Of a stretch of 64,000 nucleotides of DNA, positions 23,228 through 33,942 are shown one piece after another. The position numbers and the translations under genes are program-made. Origin of the DNA: Eucalyptus grandis (taxonomy: Eukaryota; Streptophyta; Magnoliopsida; Myrtales; Myrtaceae); assembly GCF_016545825.1 (NCBI RefSeq), contig NC_052622.1:47970770-48034769 (forward strand), in the 5' to 3' direction. How positions within the stretch are numbered: position 1 is the first letter of the stretch; each line of letters begins with the position of its first letter. The notes under the pieces are model-generated. The model searched no databases, was not told the DNA's origin, and worked only from the letters and a program-made list of their open reading frames with translations.

Positions 23228-23854
23228 AACGATAAAATAGTTAAGTTATATAACATTATAACCATATTTAGGAAACCGTTATTCAGAGATCATAGAATCT
23301 ACAACAAAAATAAGGAAGAGAGCTCTTCTGCATGAGCAATTTACGAGTGAAAATTGCCGTTACTAAAAACTTGCCATTAAGGGTGAACAGACTTTCTTAC
23401 TAAAATGTGATACGAACAATTTAGAGTGCACGTTGACAATGATCTTCTCTAAAGTCTGAAATGCTAACTAATGAGAATCTTGACCACGTTTGAGGTAGCC
23501 CCCTTGTCCATCCACACATAGGATACTTTCTTGTAGCACATTATGTGAACTTGAAGAATGACAAATGCCGTTAGCGGCTATTGCTTTAAATTTAGGCCTG
23601 CCAAATTAAAGCGGTTGCAACTAGATCAGTCACCATCATGCACTCAAAGTTGCCCTTTCCGTTTGTATTGCCGATATTTCCATTTAAAGGAGAGCTATTA
23701 TTTTGCTTGAGTTTCACTTTCCATCATGTAGTGAGTCCTTTAACGTGAGCATGAGTTGTGCGCTATGACCTTACATTCTAATGGTGCCTTCTTGGGAAGT
23801 CATATTCTCTTTTTTTAGGGGAAAATTACCAAAATCATCTTCAACTTTACTTTC
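23228..23854. repeat. Block D/F between the two copia elements
   Basis: Matches block A at about 1330-1945 (anchors 'gcaactagatcagtcac' at 23609 and 'gcttgagtttcactttccat' at 23705). It ends with CTTTC (23850-23854), the left target duplication of copia 2. No gene. Confidence 0.65.
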
Positions 23855-24281
23855 TGTTGGGAATAACGGATCCCCGAAAACTGGATTCGACACTAAATCG
23901 AACCCCTAAAGCAATGCGGAAGTCGAAGCCCGGGAAAAACACGTATCACCGATCGTAAAGCACACCACGGATTCGAGCGTACCTTGTTAGCCACAGATTA
24001 GACACCAATGCCGAAGATAGGAAGAGAATTTATCCTTGTTCGATCCGATGACGCCTTGAAAGGAAGACAGTGTCGCCGTTTGCTTACTGTTCCTTTTTTG
24101 GAGGGAGAGAGAGCGTTGGAGAGGACGTACGTACGTTATGCGCCAAAAGGTGCGTCCTCTCTCTCTCTCTCTCTCATCCATTTTATACATTCCCTTATCA
24201 ACGGGCCCTTATCCTGTGGGCCGGGCTTTTAGGCCCAACATGGGCGGACGAGCCTTAAGCCCATCTCATATAAAACCATCA
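23855..24281 (-). repeat. 3' LTR of copia 2
   Basis: 427 bp, TG..CA bounded. About 11 substitutions and one 2-bp CT-repeat difference separate it from the 5' LTR by my count (roughly 97% identity). It contains a (CT)n run at 24156-24175. Confidence 0.93.
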
Positions 24282-24507
24282 TCTCCCACTCACACATGGT
24301 GGGCTGAACAGAATTCTCTTTACTTCTCTTCAACATTCATACTGGTGAATAATCCGTGCGACTAGCATACTTTGAGAGCTCGTTGCCATACATCTGTTAG
24401 GAATATATAGCAGCTCATAATGGGCATCACACTCCGAGTAGATTTAATATGCAGTACCCTAGATCAATCGATCACATTTATATCTCTCTTGATCTCTTTC
24501 AAACAAT

Positions 24508-24553
<46 letters not shown>

Positions 24554-25510
24554 ATTCACAATTATGATTATCACAAAGACAATCGTAATTGGTTAACCGG
24601 TGAATACAAAAACTACAATGTGATTCTCCAAATTCGATCTTCCTCTTTCCTTCAAACTCTCAATTTCAGTTCAGCTTGCTTTTCTAGAAATGCCCCATTA
24701 GATCGAATCAACTCATGACCATTGGCAACATCCTAAGATAGCAAACACTAAATAGAAATCTTGAGAATAAGTAAAAGTCATGAGGGGACTAATGAATTAA
24801 GGAACTCTTTTCCTCAAGAGTCTCACACGTCATAAAAGTTGAGATCAAGCTTTTTGCCACTCTTATTGGTCGGCTCATGCATACGTAGTATGAAATACGT
24901 ATTACGGTATTAACTCATTTCTCATGGAGCGTATGTCTACACCTTTCAATATCATACAGATGATAGTTTAGACATACCCAATGTCTAACTTTAGTTCACG
25001 TATCTACTCATTCACAAAATTCATCAGAACTCACATCTGGCATCATAAACAGATAAAGTAAAATATGTGGGATATTTTACTTTCGGACATAGTAAGTATT
25101 ATGTCCTCATCTTAACACTCAGTTAAGGCGACATACATATTTTAAGCTTGAGCTCTCGATTATCACCTAGATAATAAGCTTAAAAACAGTCTCATCTCTA
25201 TTTATCACATAGTAAATAGAGGCGATTACCCGTGTGAGTGGGCTAATTTTATATCTGTCCGACATATTTTCTCAAGTTAAAGTAATGCACTGAGCATTAA
25301 GATGCATAAAGATCAAATAAAGATTCATAGGCATTAATGATGAAAAACCAAATTCATCAAATGTGAACACTTCAGGGAAATTACAATCCAAGACATCGAC
25401 TCTACGCAATCCTAGAGATTTTACATGGCCACAAAACACATCTCTAGGTTTTGGCTTTGTCATAGGATCTGCTTCCATTCTATGCGTAACATGTACTGTA
25501 AGTTCACATC
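24282..25510 (-). other. Region between RNase H and 3' LTR of copia 2
   Basis: AT-rich internal DNA of the element with no recognised coding domain. An (AT)n microsatellite fills about 24511-24551. A 'tgtctaaact' type repeat appears near 24930-24990 in both orientations. The length (1.2 kb) is more than the usual short 3' untranslated part, so additional insertions are possible. Confidence 0.5.
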
Positions 25511-25513
25511 TTT

Positions 25514-28500
25514 TCATGCAATCATATTATTGGCAAAATTATACTTGGTATCTATAGGTTTGGTCTTGCCATGATATTTTGGATATTTGGTGTACACTTT
25601 TGCTGCTTGGCTATTACAGTTAACCAACAATGAATCTACAGCACTTCTAATAACACCTAAATGATCTAAAAAAAATCTCTTAAGCCAAACATCTTCTTTT
25701 ATTGCTGTTGATAATGCCACGAACTCAGTTTCAATCGTGGACAATGCTATATACTTTTGTTTCTTACTGCTCCAACATCTGGTGCCATTATTCGGTAAGA
25801 AAACAAACCCAGAGGGAGATTTTCTTTCATCTAAATCTCCTCTCCAATCAGCATCAGAATAGCCTTTGAGTTGCAGATCCTTTCCATAATAACTCAACGT
25901 ATAATCAGCAGTCCCCTTTAGATACCTCAGTATTCACTTAACGGCTTTCCAATGTGTTTGACTTGGATTGGATTGGTATCTTCTCACCATTCCAACTGCA
26001 AAACATATGTCAAGTCTTGTACACATCATAGCGTACATCAAGCTCCCAACATCACTAGCATAATGAACATATTACATTTGTTCCTTCTCTTATGGAGTTC
26101 TTGGACACAGTCTGTGGCTCAATCCTTCACTTTTTGCAATAGGAGTGTCTATGGGTTTACAATCCCATATCATTCATCTCAAAGTTGGAAGACAACCAAC
26201 TTTTGACAGTATTGACAAGCTCCATATTGTTTCCGGCAATTAGTATATCATCAACATATGATGATATAATCACAAATTGATCCTTGGATCTTTTTATATA
26301 TACACAATAATCATCATCTATCATTGTAAAGTCATATGCCATTATGGCATTATGAAATCGTATATACCATTGTCTTAACGACTGCTTAAGGCCATATATC
26401 GACCTCCAAAGTCGACATACATTTTCTTCTTAGCCTTTCACTATGAAACCAGCAGGTTGTTCCATATATTTCTTCATCTAATTCACCATTGAGGAAAACA
26501 GTATTTACATCCATTTAATGTAACTCAAGATCCATACTAATCACTATTGCCAGAATAATGCGAATCGAGGTAAATCTCACTACAGGAGAAAATGTATCTT
26601 CATAATCAATTCCTTCTTATTGATTATACCCCTTCGCTACAAGGCAAGCCTTATGCCTTTCTATCGAGCCATCAGCCTTTCGCTTTATTTTGAGAACCCA
26701 CTTGTTCCCAATAGCTTTGTGTCATATTGGAAGATCAACCAGTTCCCAGACTTGGTTTGACTTCATTGACTCAATCTCCTCTTTCATTGCATAAATCCAT
26801 TTTTTTCTTACTAGGGCATTTCAGAGCCTCATTAATATTTCTTGGCTCATCCTTATCTCGTGGAGCAATTATAAAAGTTTCCCTTTCAATGTCGAAACGT
26901 TGACGGGGAATACTTTGGCGACTTGTTCGCTATGTGGGAGATTATACACTTAGCACATCATTCCCCATTATGCTCCCATTCGGATTAGATAATGACGATA
27001 TCATTTCATCACGCGGTTGTAATTAAGAATGAGTTGAATTCAATTCATCACTTCTCATATTACTCCCACTTGGACGAACTCCACTAATATCATTATCTTG
27101 ATCCAAGGTTTCAAATAGGGGTAATCTTCCCTTGTTTTGCCCTTCTTAGGAAATTCATCCACTAAGAATGTGACATCCCGTGATTCAAATTCAGTTATAC
27201 TCCTATTTTCCTGCTCACCTATGAACACATACCCTTTCGAGTATTCAGAGTATCTCATTAAAATACTCTACTTTCCTTTAGGACCCAATTTCCCAAACTT
27301 GTGAGAGGACATATGAGTATAGGCACCATAACCCCATGACTTAAGAAAACTTAAGTTCGGTTTTCTACCTGTCCATAACTCATATGGAGTGGAAGTAACT
27401 GATTTGGAAGGTGCCCGGTTAAGTATATAGGCAGCAGTTAACAATGCATCACTCCAAAAAGTGATAGGTAAGTTAGCATGCGCCATCATGGACCTAACCA
27501 TTTTCATTAGGGTTCTGTTTCTTCTCTCTGCAACACCATTTTGTTGAGGAGTATATGGAATGCATAACTGTCTTTCTATTCCTTTTTCATCACATAATTT
27601 TATGAACTCATCGATAAATATTCTCGACCTCGATCGGATCTAAATATTTTTATTTTCTTGTCTAATTGATTTTCTTCCAAGTTCAAAAACCTTTTGAAAC
27701 AACTTAATGCTTCATATTTATGAGAAATCAAATAGACATATCCGAATCGAGTATAATCATCTATAAAAGTGATGAAATTAACAGCCCCATGCCTTCTTCT
27801 CACATTCATTGAACCACAGACATCATAATGGATTAAATGCATAGGAAATTGAGCTCTTTATCTTTTCCAAATGGTTTCCTTGTCGTTTTCTCTACTAGGC
27901 AATGTTCACATCTAGGCAAATTGACTTTTTCAATGTTGCCCAACAAGCCCTTTTTGGCTAGTCTATTTATATGTTGTTGGCCAATATGACCAAGTCCAGC
28001 ATGCCACATAATCACATCATTATCATATGAAGTAGAAGATGTGAAACAATGGAATAACAAATATTGACATCACCACAGTCAACATTTAGTACAATTAAAA
28101 CCATCCAGAAAGTACCACAACTATAGTAGTTTGTATCCAAATACAAATCTACATCGCTATTATGGAAGTTCACACATAAACCAAGCTTAACCAACACTAA
28201 GACAGACACTAAATTTCGACGAATCTCCGGAACATATAGAACATCATGTAGGAATAAGGTGCGTCCAGCACGCATGTTCAATTGGCAGGTGCCAATCCCT
28301 TTAACTTCATCTCTGGAGTTATATCCCACATAGATCCACTTAGTTCCAGTTGGTATTGTCGGAATTCAACGAAGGATTCTCTATCCTTTGCTACATGATC
28401 TATCGATCCTAAATCTACAGTCCACTAAGGATTGGATTCAGCCAATAATGCAGAACTTGACACATAAGCAAAGTTCTCAAATGTACAAGAGGTGTTTACC

Positions 28501-29640
28501 TTTTTCGGCTCACAACAGTTGCGAGCATAGTGACCCTTCTTGTCACAATTGTAACACCTCACCCTCGACATTTTCTTCACTTGAGGACGTTTTCCTCTCT
28601 TGTGTTGGTTAACTCTTGATTTATTGCAATAAGGATTTGATCCTTTGCATTCCCACATATTGAACGAATCAATACGCTTGCACTTAGAGCTCAAAGCCTT
28701 TTCTGAGCTAGAACCAGCATTGTAAATATCTATTTTCAGCTCACATGCCGTTAAGCGGTCCTCTACCAGCTCAAGGTAGCGCACAACATCCTTAAGATCT
28801 TCCATAACATGGTCAAGAGCTTCTAGTGCTTCTTGCTTTTCCAGCACATATTGAATCTTCATTATTCAATATTTCACAATGGTTGCCGTTCATATAAGCA
28901 ATTACGTTCTTAGTTGCTGAAACCATCGATCTGAACACGTCAGATATACATGCACGAATAATTAATGCCTATCATTTATGCATCTACTTTGCATAGACAC
29001 ATCATATCAATGAACAATTTTAAGTAAGGTTTCAGAATCAAAAGGTCACTATGTTTCCAATCATCCTCCAAAAATCCTAACTCAAAATTATTATTAATAT
29101 AATTGTCTTATGCAAAATAAATTTTATGAAGTTACAAAAACTTCTATGAACTACCCACAGCTAACTACCCACATCAATCAGCAATAACAGAAAGTAAATA
29201 ATATCTAACATCCAATAGAATAACAATGCTTTCACATAATACAACTATCAATTACACTAAGCAATATATACAAAGAAAAATATCAAACATGGAAAGAGGT
29301 ATTTACACCCATTAAACATCTCATAATTAATCTAACAAATAAATGGGGAAAGTCTCTTTTAATCTATCAGTCAAAATATCTGAGAAATTTGAAGGCACAT
29401 TTTCCAACCATGGAAAAACTTTTGGAGAGCTCTCATGTCGCCTTCAAGGCGCATTCACTCTGTGCCATGTGGCGCTCAATCTAAGGGTTGAAGTTTTGGC
29501 TAACTCAATCCTATAGTACTCTCTTACAGAAGCTACCATTAGCCTACTATAACCCGGGACCACATTGACCTCCCATAACCGATCTAACACCGCTTGCCAT
29601 TTAGGTGGAAGAGTGTTCATCAAAGCCAGCACCATTCCAG
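25514..29640 (-). pseudogene. gag-pol of copia 2, broken
   Basis: Read on the minus strand: gag fragments at 29444-29635 and 28425-28862; zinc knuckle CYNCDKKGHYARNC at 28515-28556, intact; GAG-pre-integrase 'MWHAGLGHIGQQHINRL' at about 27960-28015; integrase core 'FIDDYTRFGYVYLISHK' and 'RSDRGREYLS' in 27600-27842; 'NLPITFWSDALLTAAYILNR' in 27268-27507; RT YVDD at 26247-26258; RNase H 'YSDADWRGDLDERKSP' and 'TIETEFVALS' in 25514-25897. Each piece is separated by stops or frame changes. The catalytic motifs that remain visible are largely intact, unlike copia 1, but no long frame survives. Confidence 0.87.
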
Positions 29641-30567
29641 ATGATTTCCTGTATCATCTGATTGACCCTGACCACGTGTGATACTAAATCACATCATGCC
29701 ACCGATAATCAGCTAAACCTTTCATCAGCCTTTTCAATCTAACTCTTCCTTTGTCCGTTCTCGGGATTGCAAGTATCCATGCAACAAATGCAGAAACCAA
29801 TAAATGGATCACTTATAATCCACAATAAACCAAATGGAAAATACATAATTTTCCATGATTCATGCAACAAATGTAGAATAAAAAATGGATTACCTCTAAC
29901 CCATACAGACTTAATTGAAAAAGAAACAAATCTTTTTTTTTTCTTTTTCTTTTTTTTCGGGTCAACGGTCAACGTCGTTGGTCAACGGTCAGGTCGTCGG
30001 ACCGGTCGGGCCGATCGGGCCAGTCGTCGGAATTGACCGACGGGCCGACGGCGTGGGCTGACGTCACACAGACGTTAGCCGGCACGTGCCGCGCGTGTGC
30101 CAGGCATCTACGGGTCGGGTCGGGTCGCCGGTCGGTGACCAGCCGGCCAATGGTCGTCGGCGATGACGTCATCGATGACGTCATCCCGACGGTTACCATG
30201 ACGTCACGGTGACGTCAGCACGCGCTGGTTCGCCGACCGCCGGCGCGCACGTGCCAGTTCGCCAACGTCACGTGTGGCGCATGCGCTGGCCGATGCCAAT
30301 GCTTGGTGCAGTCGCGCCCACACGCAGCGGCCCGGCCGCGCGTGTGGGCGCGTGTGGCGTCGCCCGGTGGTGCACAACATGTTGCCGGACTCACCTCGAC
30401 AACCTCTTTCACCCAATTCTTTCAGAAATTGATTTCGACTTACAAAACTCAGAAAAAAGGACGAACAGCGCTCGGGTGTTGGGATTTCTCGCCCCGATCC
30501 GTACGGCCGAAAATTTTCGCGAAAAATCAATCAAAAAACATCAAACAGGTCAGGAAAACGTGAACTA
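29640..30567 (-). other. GC-rich 5' leader of copia 2
   Basis: Between the primer-binding site and gag. Bases 29960-30400 are strongly GC- and CpG-rich, with repeated 'gtcgg', 'gacgtca' and 'ccggtc' words, in sharp contrast to the AT-rich surroundings. TGACGTCA-like words occur several times (30060, 30165-30185, 30203-30217 areas). Overlapping frames in both strands arise from the composition and have no domain. Confidence 0.6.
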
Positions 30568-30582
30568 GGGCTCTGATACCAA
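30568..30582 (-). other. Primer-binding site of copia 2
   Basis: On the minus strand TGGTATCAGAGCCC follows the 5' LTR after one base, complementary to initiator-Met tRNA. Confidence 0.93.
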
Positions 30583-31007
30583 TGTTGGGAATAACGGATC
30601 CCCGAAAACCGAATTCGACACTAAATCGAACCCCTAAAGCAATGCGGAAGACGAAGCCCGGGAAAAACACGTATCACCGATCGTAAAGCACACCACGGAT
30701 TCGAGCGTACCTTGTTAGCCACAGATTAGACACCGATGCCGAAGATAAGAAGAGAATTTGTCCTTGTTTGATCCGATGACGCCTTGAAGGGAAGACAGTG
30801 TCGCCGTTTGCTTACTGTTCCTTTTTTGGAGGGAGAGAGAGCGTTGGAGAGGACGTACATACGTTATGCGCCAAAAGGTGCGTCCTCTCTCTCTCTCTCT
30901 CATCCATTTTATACGTTCCCTTATCAACGGGCCCTTATCCTGTGGGCCGGGCTTTTAGGCCCAACATGGGCGGACGGGCCTTAAGCCCATCTCATATAAA
31001 ACCATCA
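30583..31007 (-). repeat. 5' LTR of copia 2
   Basis: 425 bp. Its end at 31007 is fixed by the CTTTC target duplication that follows. Confidence 0.93.
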
Positions 31008-31012
31008 CTTTC

Positions 31013-32752
31013 CATGGTAATTTTTTGTCGGAGAGACTTGCTCAGTCCGACAGACCTACCACAACATCTCTCCCCTTACCCACATGCATGGCCGTTGTTC
31101 CTTTGGAGGCGGTCGCTGACCTCATATTTGAGGCAAACGGCGATTTCACACCAGCTCAAGGCTAGATTAAGGTCGTGGCTGCCATTGTTGAGCTTTGCTG
31201 TTGAGCTTGCGTGGCTTGCGAGCTTGTCATAGAGGATCATGGCTGGCCATGACCCTCGACATCTCGAGGCCGACCACACACGACCTCAGCGACCGCAATC
31301 CATGAGTTCAAGCTGAGCTCACATAGCCTCGCGGTCCTAAGCCGTGGACACTCTAGCCGCAGGCAAAGACAAGGATGAGGGAAGAGGGGCACAAGCAGCA
31401 GGTGAGGGCGAGGGTGACGTCGTCAGTTTCAGGGTCGAACCGTGGCGTTGACTCAGGGTGGCTCTTGATCGTTGATATGATGTGATGTTGTGTGTGAGGA
31501 GAGAGAAAAGGAAGGGGAAGAGAGCAGGAGAGGGATTCGGGTCTAGATTTTGGATGTGCACTAGGGTGAATGGCTTCTTTTTTTTTTTTTAGGTTCAGGT
31601 GACGCAAATTGTAGGTTCTGAGACGTAAGGAGGGTACGTCATATGGAGAACAAAATTGAGGATAATTTTTGCAATCTATCTGTTTTTCTTTAAAGTGAAG
31701 TTCCATTATGAGGAAATTAAGACCAGCTGTGGTATGAGATTAAGAGGAATAAAGCTTCACGAGCAAGGATCACAGATTATGCAAAGTTAATAATTTTTGC
31801 ATCTGCCGACGTGTTTGGGTAATCTTCGAAATTTTATCGCGACAAGTGAATGTATATCACGTGTTTATGCTTAGCTTTCAATTGAACAGACATAACCAAT
31901 TTGATCAATCTCTCTCCATCCGAAGCGCAATGACTATCCATCTGCGTGAGATCATATTGTCGAGTCATAGCTCTAATCAACATCATTTAGTTAAAAAGAC
32001 AAGGTCGAGGACGTTATCATTCTTCTCTAGACTCACCTGCCCAACTATCCGACGCTGGAAGCTTCTCTTTCTGAATGGCGCATCGCAATTGGATCTTCTC
32101 TGAACAGCCATCTAGGCTTCTGCTTTCTCCACTTCAATCTTTTATTTCTTGGCAGATCTATCACAAAGCCCAGTCAACTTTTCATGCTCTTTCTAGTGGC
32201 CGAAAAGACCACCTCTCAAGCTGATAAATACGTGGCTAAAGATGTCATAATAGTATAAATTTTCATCAACGAGAGGCGCGCATTACAATCATTTCAAGGC
32301 AAAATTCGTTGGGAATTTCTAAAACCTTCTCTTCACTTAAATACACACGACTTGATATGATGTAACTTACCTCCACTAGGTTTTACCAAATGCTCCCTGA
32401 CATGTGCTGTACAAAAACCAAAGGGAAAGCCCTAATCTCATCTTTTGAAGATCCTTTCATAAAGAAACATAAGATTTTAATAGTTCGCTCAACCTATTCA
32501 TTCATGGAATGAATGGTAATGGGGTGAGCAAAAGACGTGAAAAGGACTAAGGTTTTATTGGAATAAAGAAATCAAGAGTCATGTATTGAACAATTATTTG
32601 ACCACATATACCATACTATACCAGACCACCAACATTATCAAGCTTTCCATACCCACAAAGATAAAGACCCTGAAGATAGCCCTCAAAAATTTACTTATGC
32701 ATTTTCATTGAGTTATTAGGTTTAATAATCGACGCGAGAATTTTGGACTCGA
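31013..32752. repeat. Duplicated flank block F, leading into the pseudogene
   Basis: Matches block A from about 1965 (anchors at 31025, 31075-31115, 31250-31340), blocks B and C at 31998-32070, and the 3' flank of gene 1 at 32500-32690. With 15390-16614 and 23228-23854 it forms one ancestral block that was split by later insertions. Small frames are not conserved with block A. Confidence 0.65.
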
Positions 32753-33706
32753 TCACATGACGGTGCATCCCGTGATGTTTTCTTCACTAAAGTAATCACA
32801 TCGGCTCACATAGTAACCCCTACTCCCACCTTGACATTCGTAAGCCGGCCTTTTGCATCCGTCATAGCACATCACTGGCCTCCCCTGCCCATGATAGTAA
32901 CATGGCCCCCACCATACCCTTCATAACATGGACAACATCACACCCCCATCATTGGATACATCAGCATCGGCATCGGAATCGGTGGGTACCCTGGCGTTGG
33001 CTTCGGCACCTTCGGAGGGGGCACCGCTAGGGCCAGCTGCAGAGACTGCGGGGCCAGTTCAAGGGCGCTTTTGGGGGTGGTGCGGTAGATGGAGCCGGAG
33101 CCGGAGCCGGAGCTGGAGCTGGGGCCAGCTTGGCGGGTTCTTTTGGAGGTTCAACCTTGGGCTTCTCGGGCTCCTTTGGTTTCTCAGCTTCCTTAGGCTT
33201 CTAAGGTTTCTTCTCGGGCTCCTTCGGCTTCTCGGGTTTCTTCTCAGGCTCCTTCAGCTTCTGGGGTTCGGGTTTCTTTTCGGGCTCCTTCGGCTCCTCC
33301 GGCTCCTTGGATTTCTTAGGCTTCTTCTCTGGCTTCTTGGGCTTCTCCGGCTTCTTCACCATCTCGTCCCCTTGCACCATCTCACCGCCCTTGAAGATGA
33401 TCTTGTCCTGGTCTTCTTCAGGCTGCAGCACACCACGGTGATCAACACCGCATTCTGCTTCTCGTCATATATCTAGTCTCGGATTTCTCTTGTTCACAAA
33501 TCCATTCATAGCGAACTCAGTCGACTGAAATCTACAGAATGCAATAGCAATCACTCATAAAGAGATGATGACAACTTGAAACTAAAACCAGGGGAAAAAA
33601 CATAGAGAGAGAGAGAGAGAGAACCAGGGAAAATTACAGAGGGTTTTCTTGATCTTCTTGGAGCAGCACGAGCACCACAGATCCACCTTTACCACATCTT
33701 GGTCAC
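32753..33706 (-). pseudogene. Pi21-like HMA gene copy 2, pseudogene
   Basis: Exon 2 is recognisable at about 33626-33706 and exon 3 at 32753-33493. The C-terminal CTVM and stop (32753-32767) are preserved. Lesions: a one-base deletion in exon 2 after the fourth codon that brings in a TAA; loss of the normal GT donor (the exon now ends before GG); loss of the metal-site pattern; a TAG in place of the conserved Gln codon near 33475 at the start of exon 3; a further frame change after 'TVVCCS'. The linker has expanded KPEKKPKKPKEPE-type repeats and only about one unit of the Cys-rich array remains. Exon 1 is absent, removed with the gypsy insertion. It probably makes no protein. Confidence 0.82.
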
Positions 33707-33814
33707 CTGCAACAACATTGAAAAAACAATGCAAACGAATTGATAAAACCAATGTAAATCAAATGAAATGCTTGAGGTTTACCTCTTCCCAATCCTTTGT
33801 ATTGGTAAATTAGG

Positions 33815-33942
33815 TTTATACTAAAGGGTATAATCATCACTATCTTTTTTAGCCCTGACCCTAAGTATATATTGTAAATTACTTCGTCAATGAAGATCAC
33901 GTTTGCCCAAACTCTACATGGTATTAGAACAGTGATCCTCGG
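33815..33942 (+). mobile_element. Possible LTR end with primer-binding-like site
   Basis: The sequence 'ctctaca' followed by TGGTATTAGAAC (10 of 12 bases of a Met-tRNA binding site) at about 33919-33930 looks like the end of a copia-type LTR plus PBS. It lies within what should be intron 1 of the pseudogene and is cut off by the gypsy LTR at 33943. No matching second LTR is seen. Confidence 0.35.

Larger units (their letters stand above)
23855..31007 (-). mobile_element. Ty1/copia retrotransposon 2, non-autonomous
   Basis: Minus-strand element with LTRs at 23855-24281 and 30583-31007, flanked by identical 5-bp duplications CTTTC (23850-23854 and 31008-31012). On its own strand the primer-binding site TGGTATCAGAGCCC directly follows the 5' LTR, and a purine-rich 'gtgagtgggaga' precedes the 3' LTR. 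Domain order gag, protease region, integrase, RT, RNase H is copia-type. The reading frames are cut by many stops. Confidence 0.93.

Noticed and set aside
30204..30568. Several Arg/Ala-rich frames in 29.96-30.57 kb
   Set aside because: They follow from the GC-rich leader of copia 2, overlap each other on both strands and have no domain.
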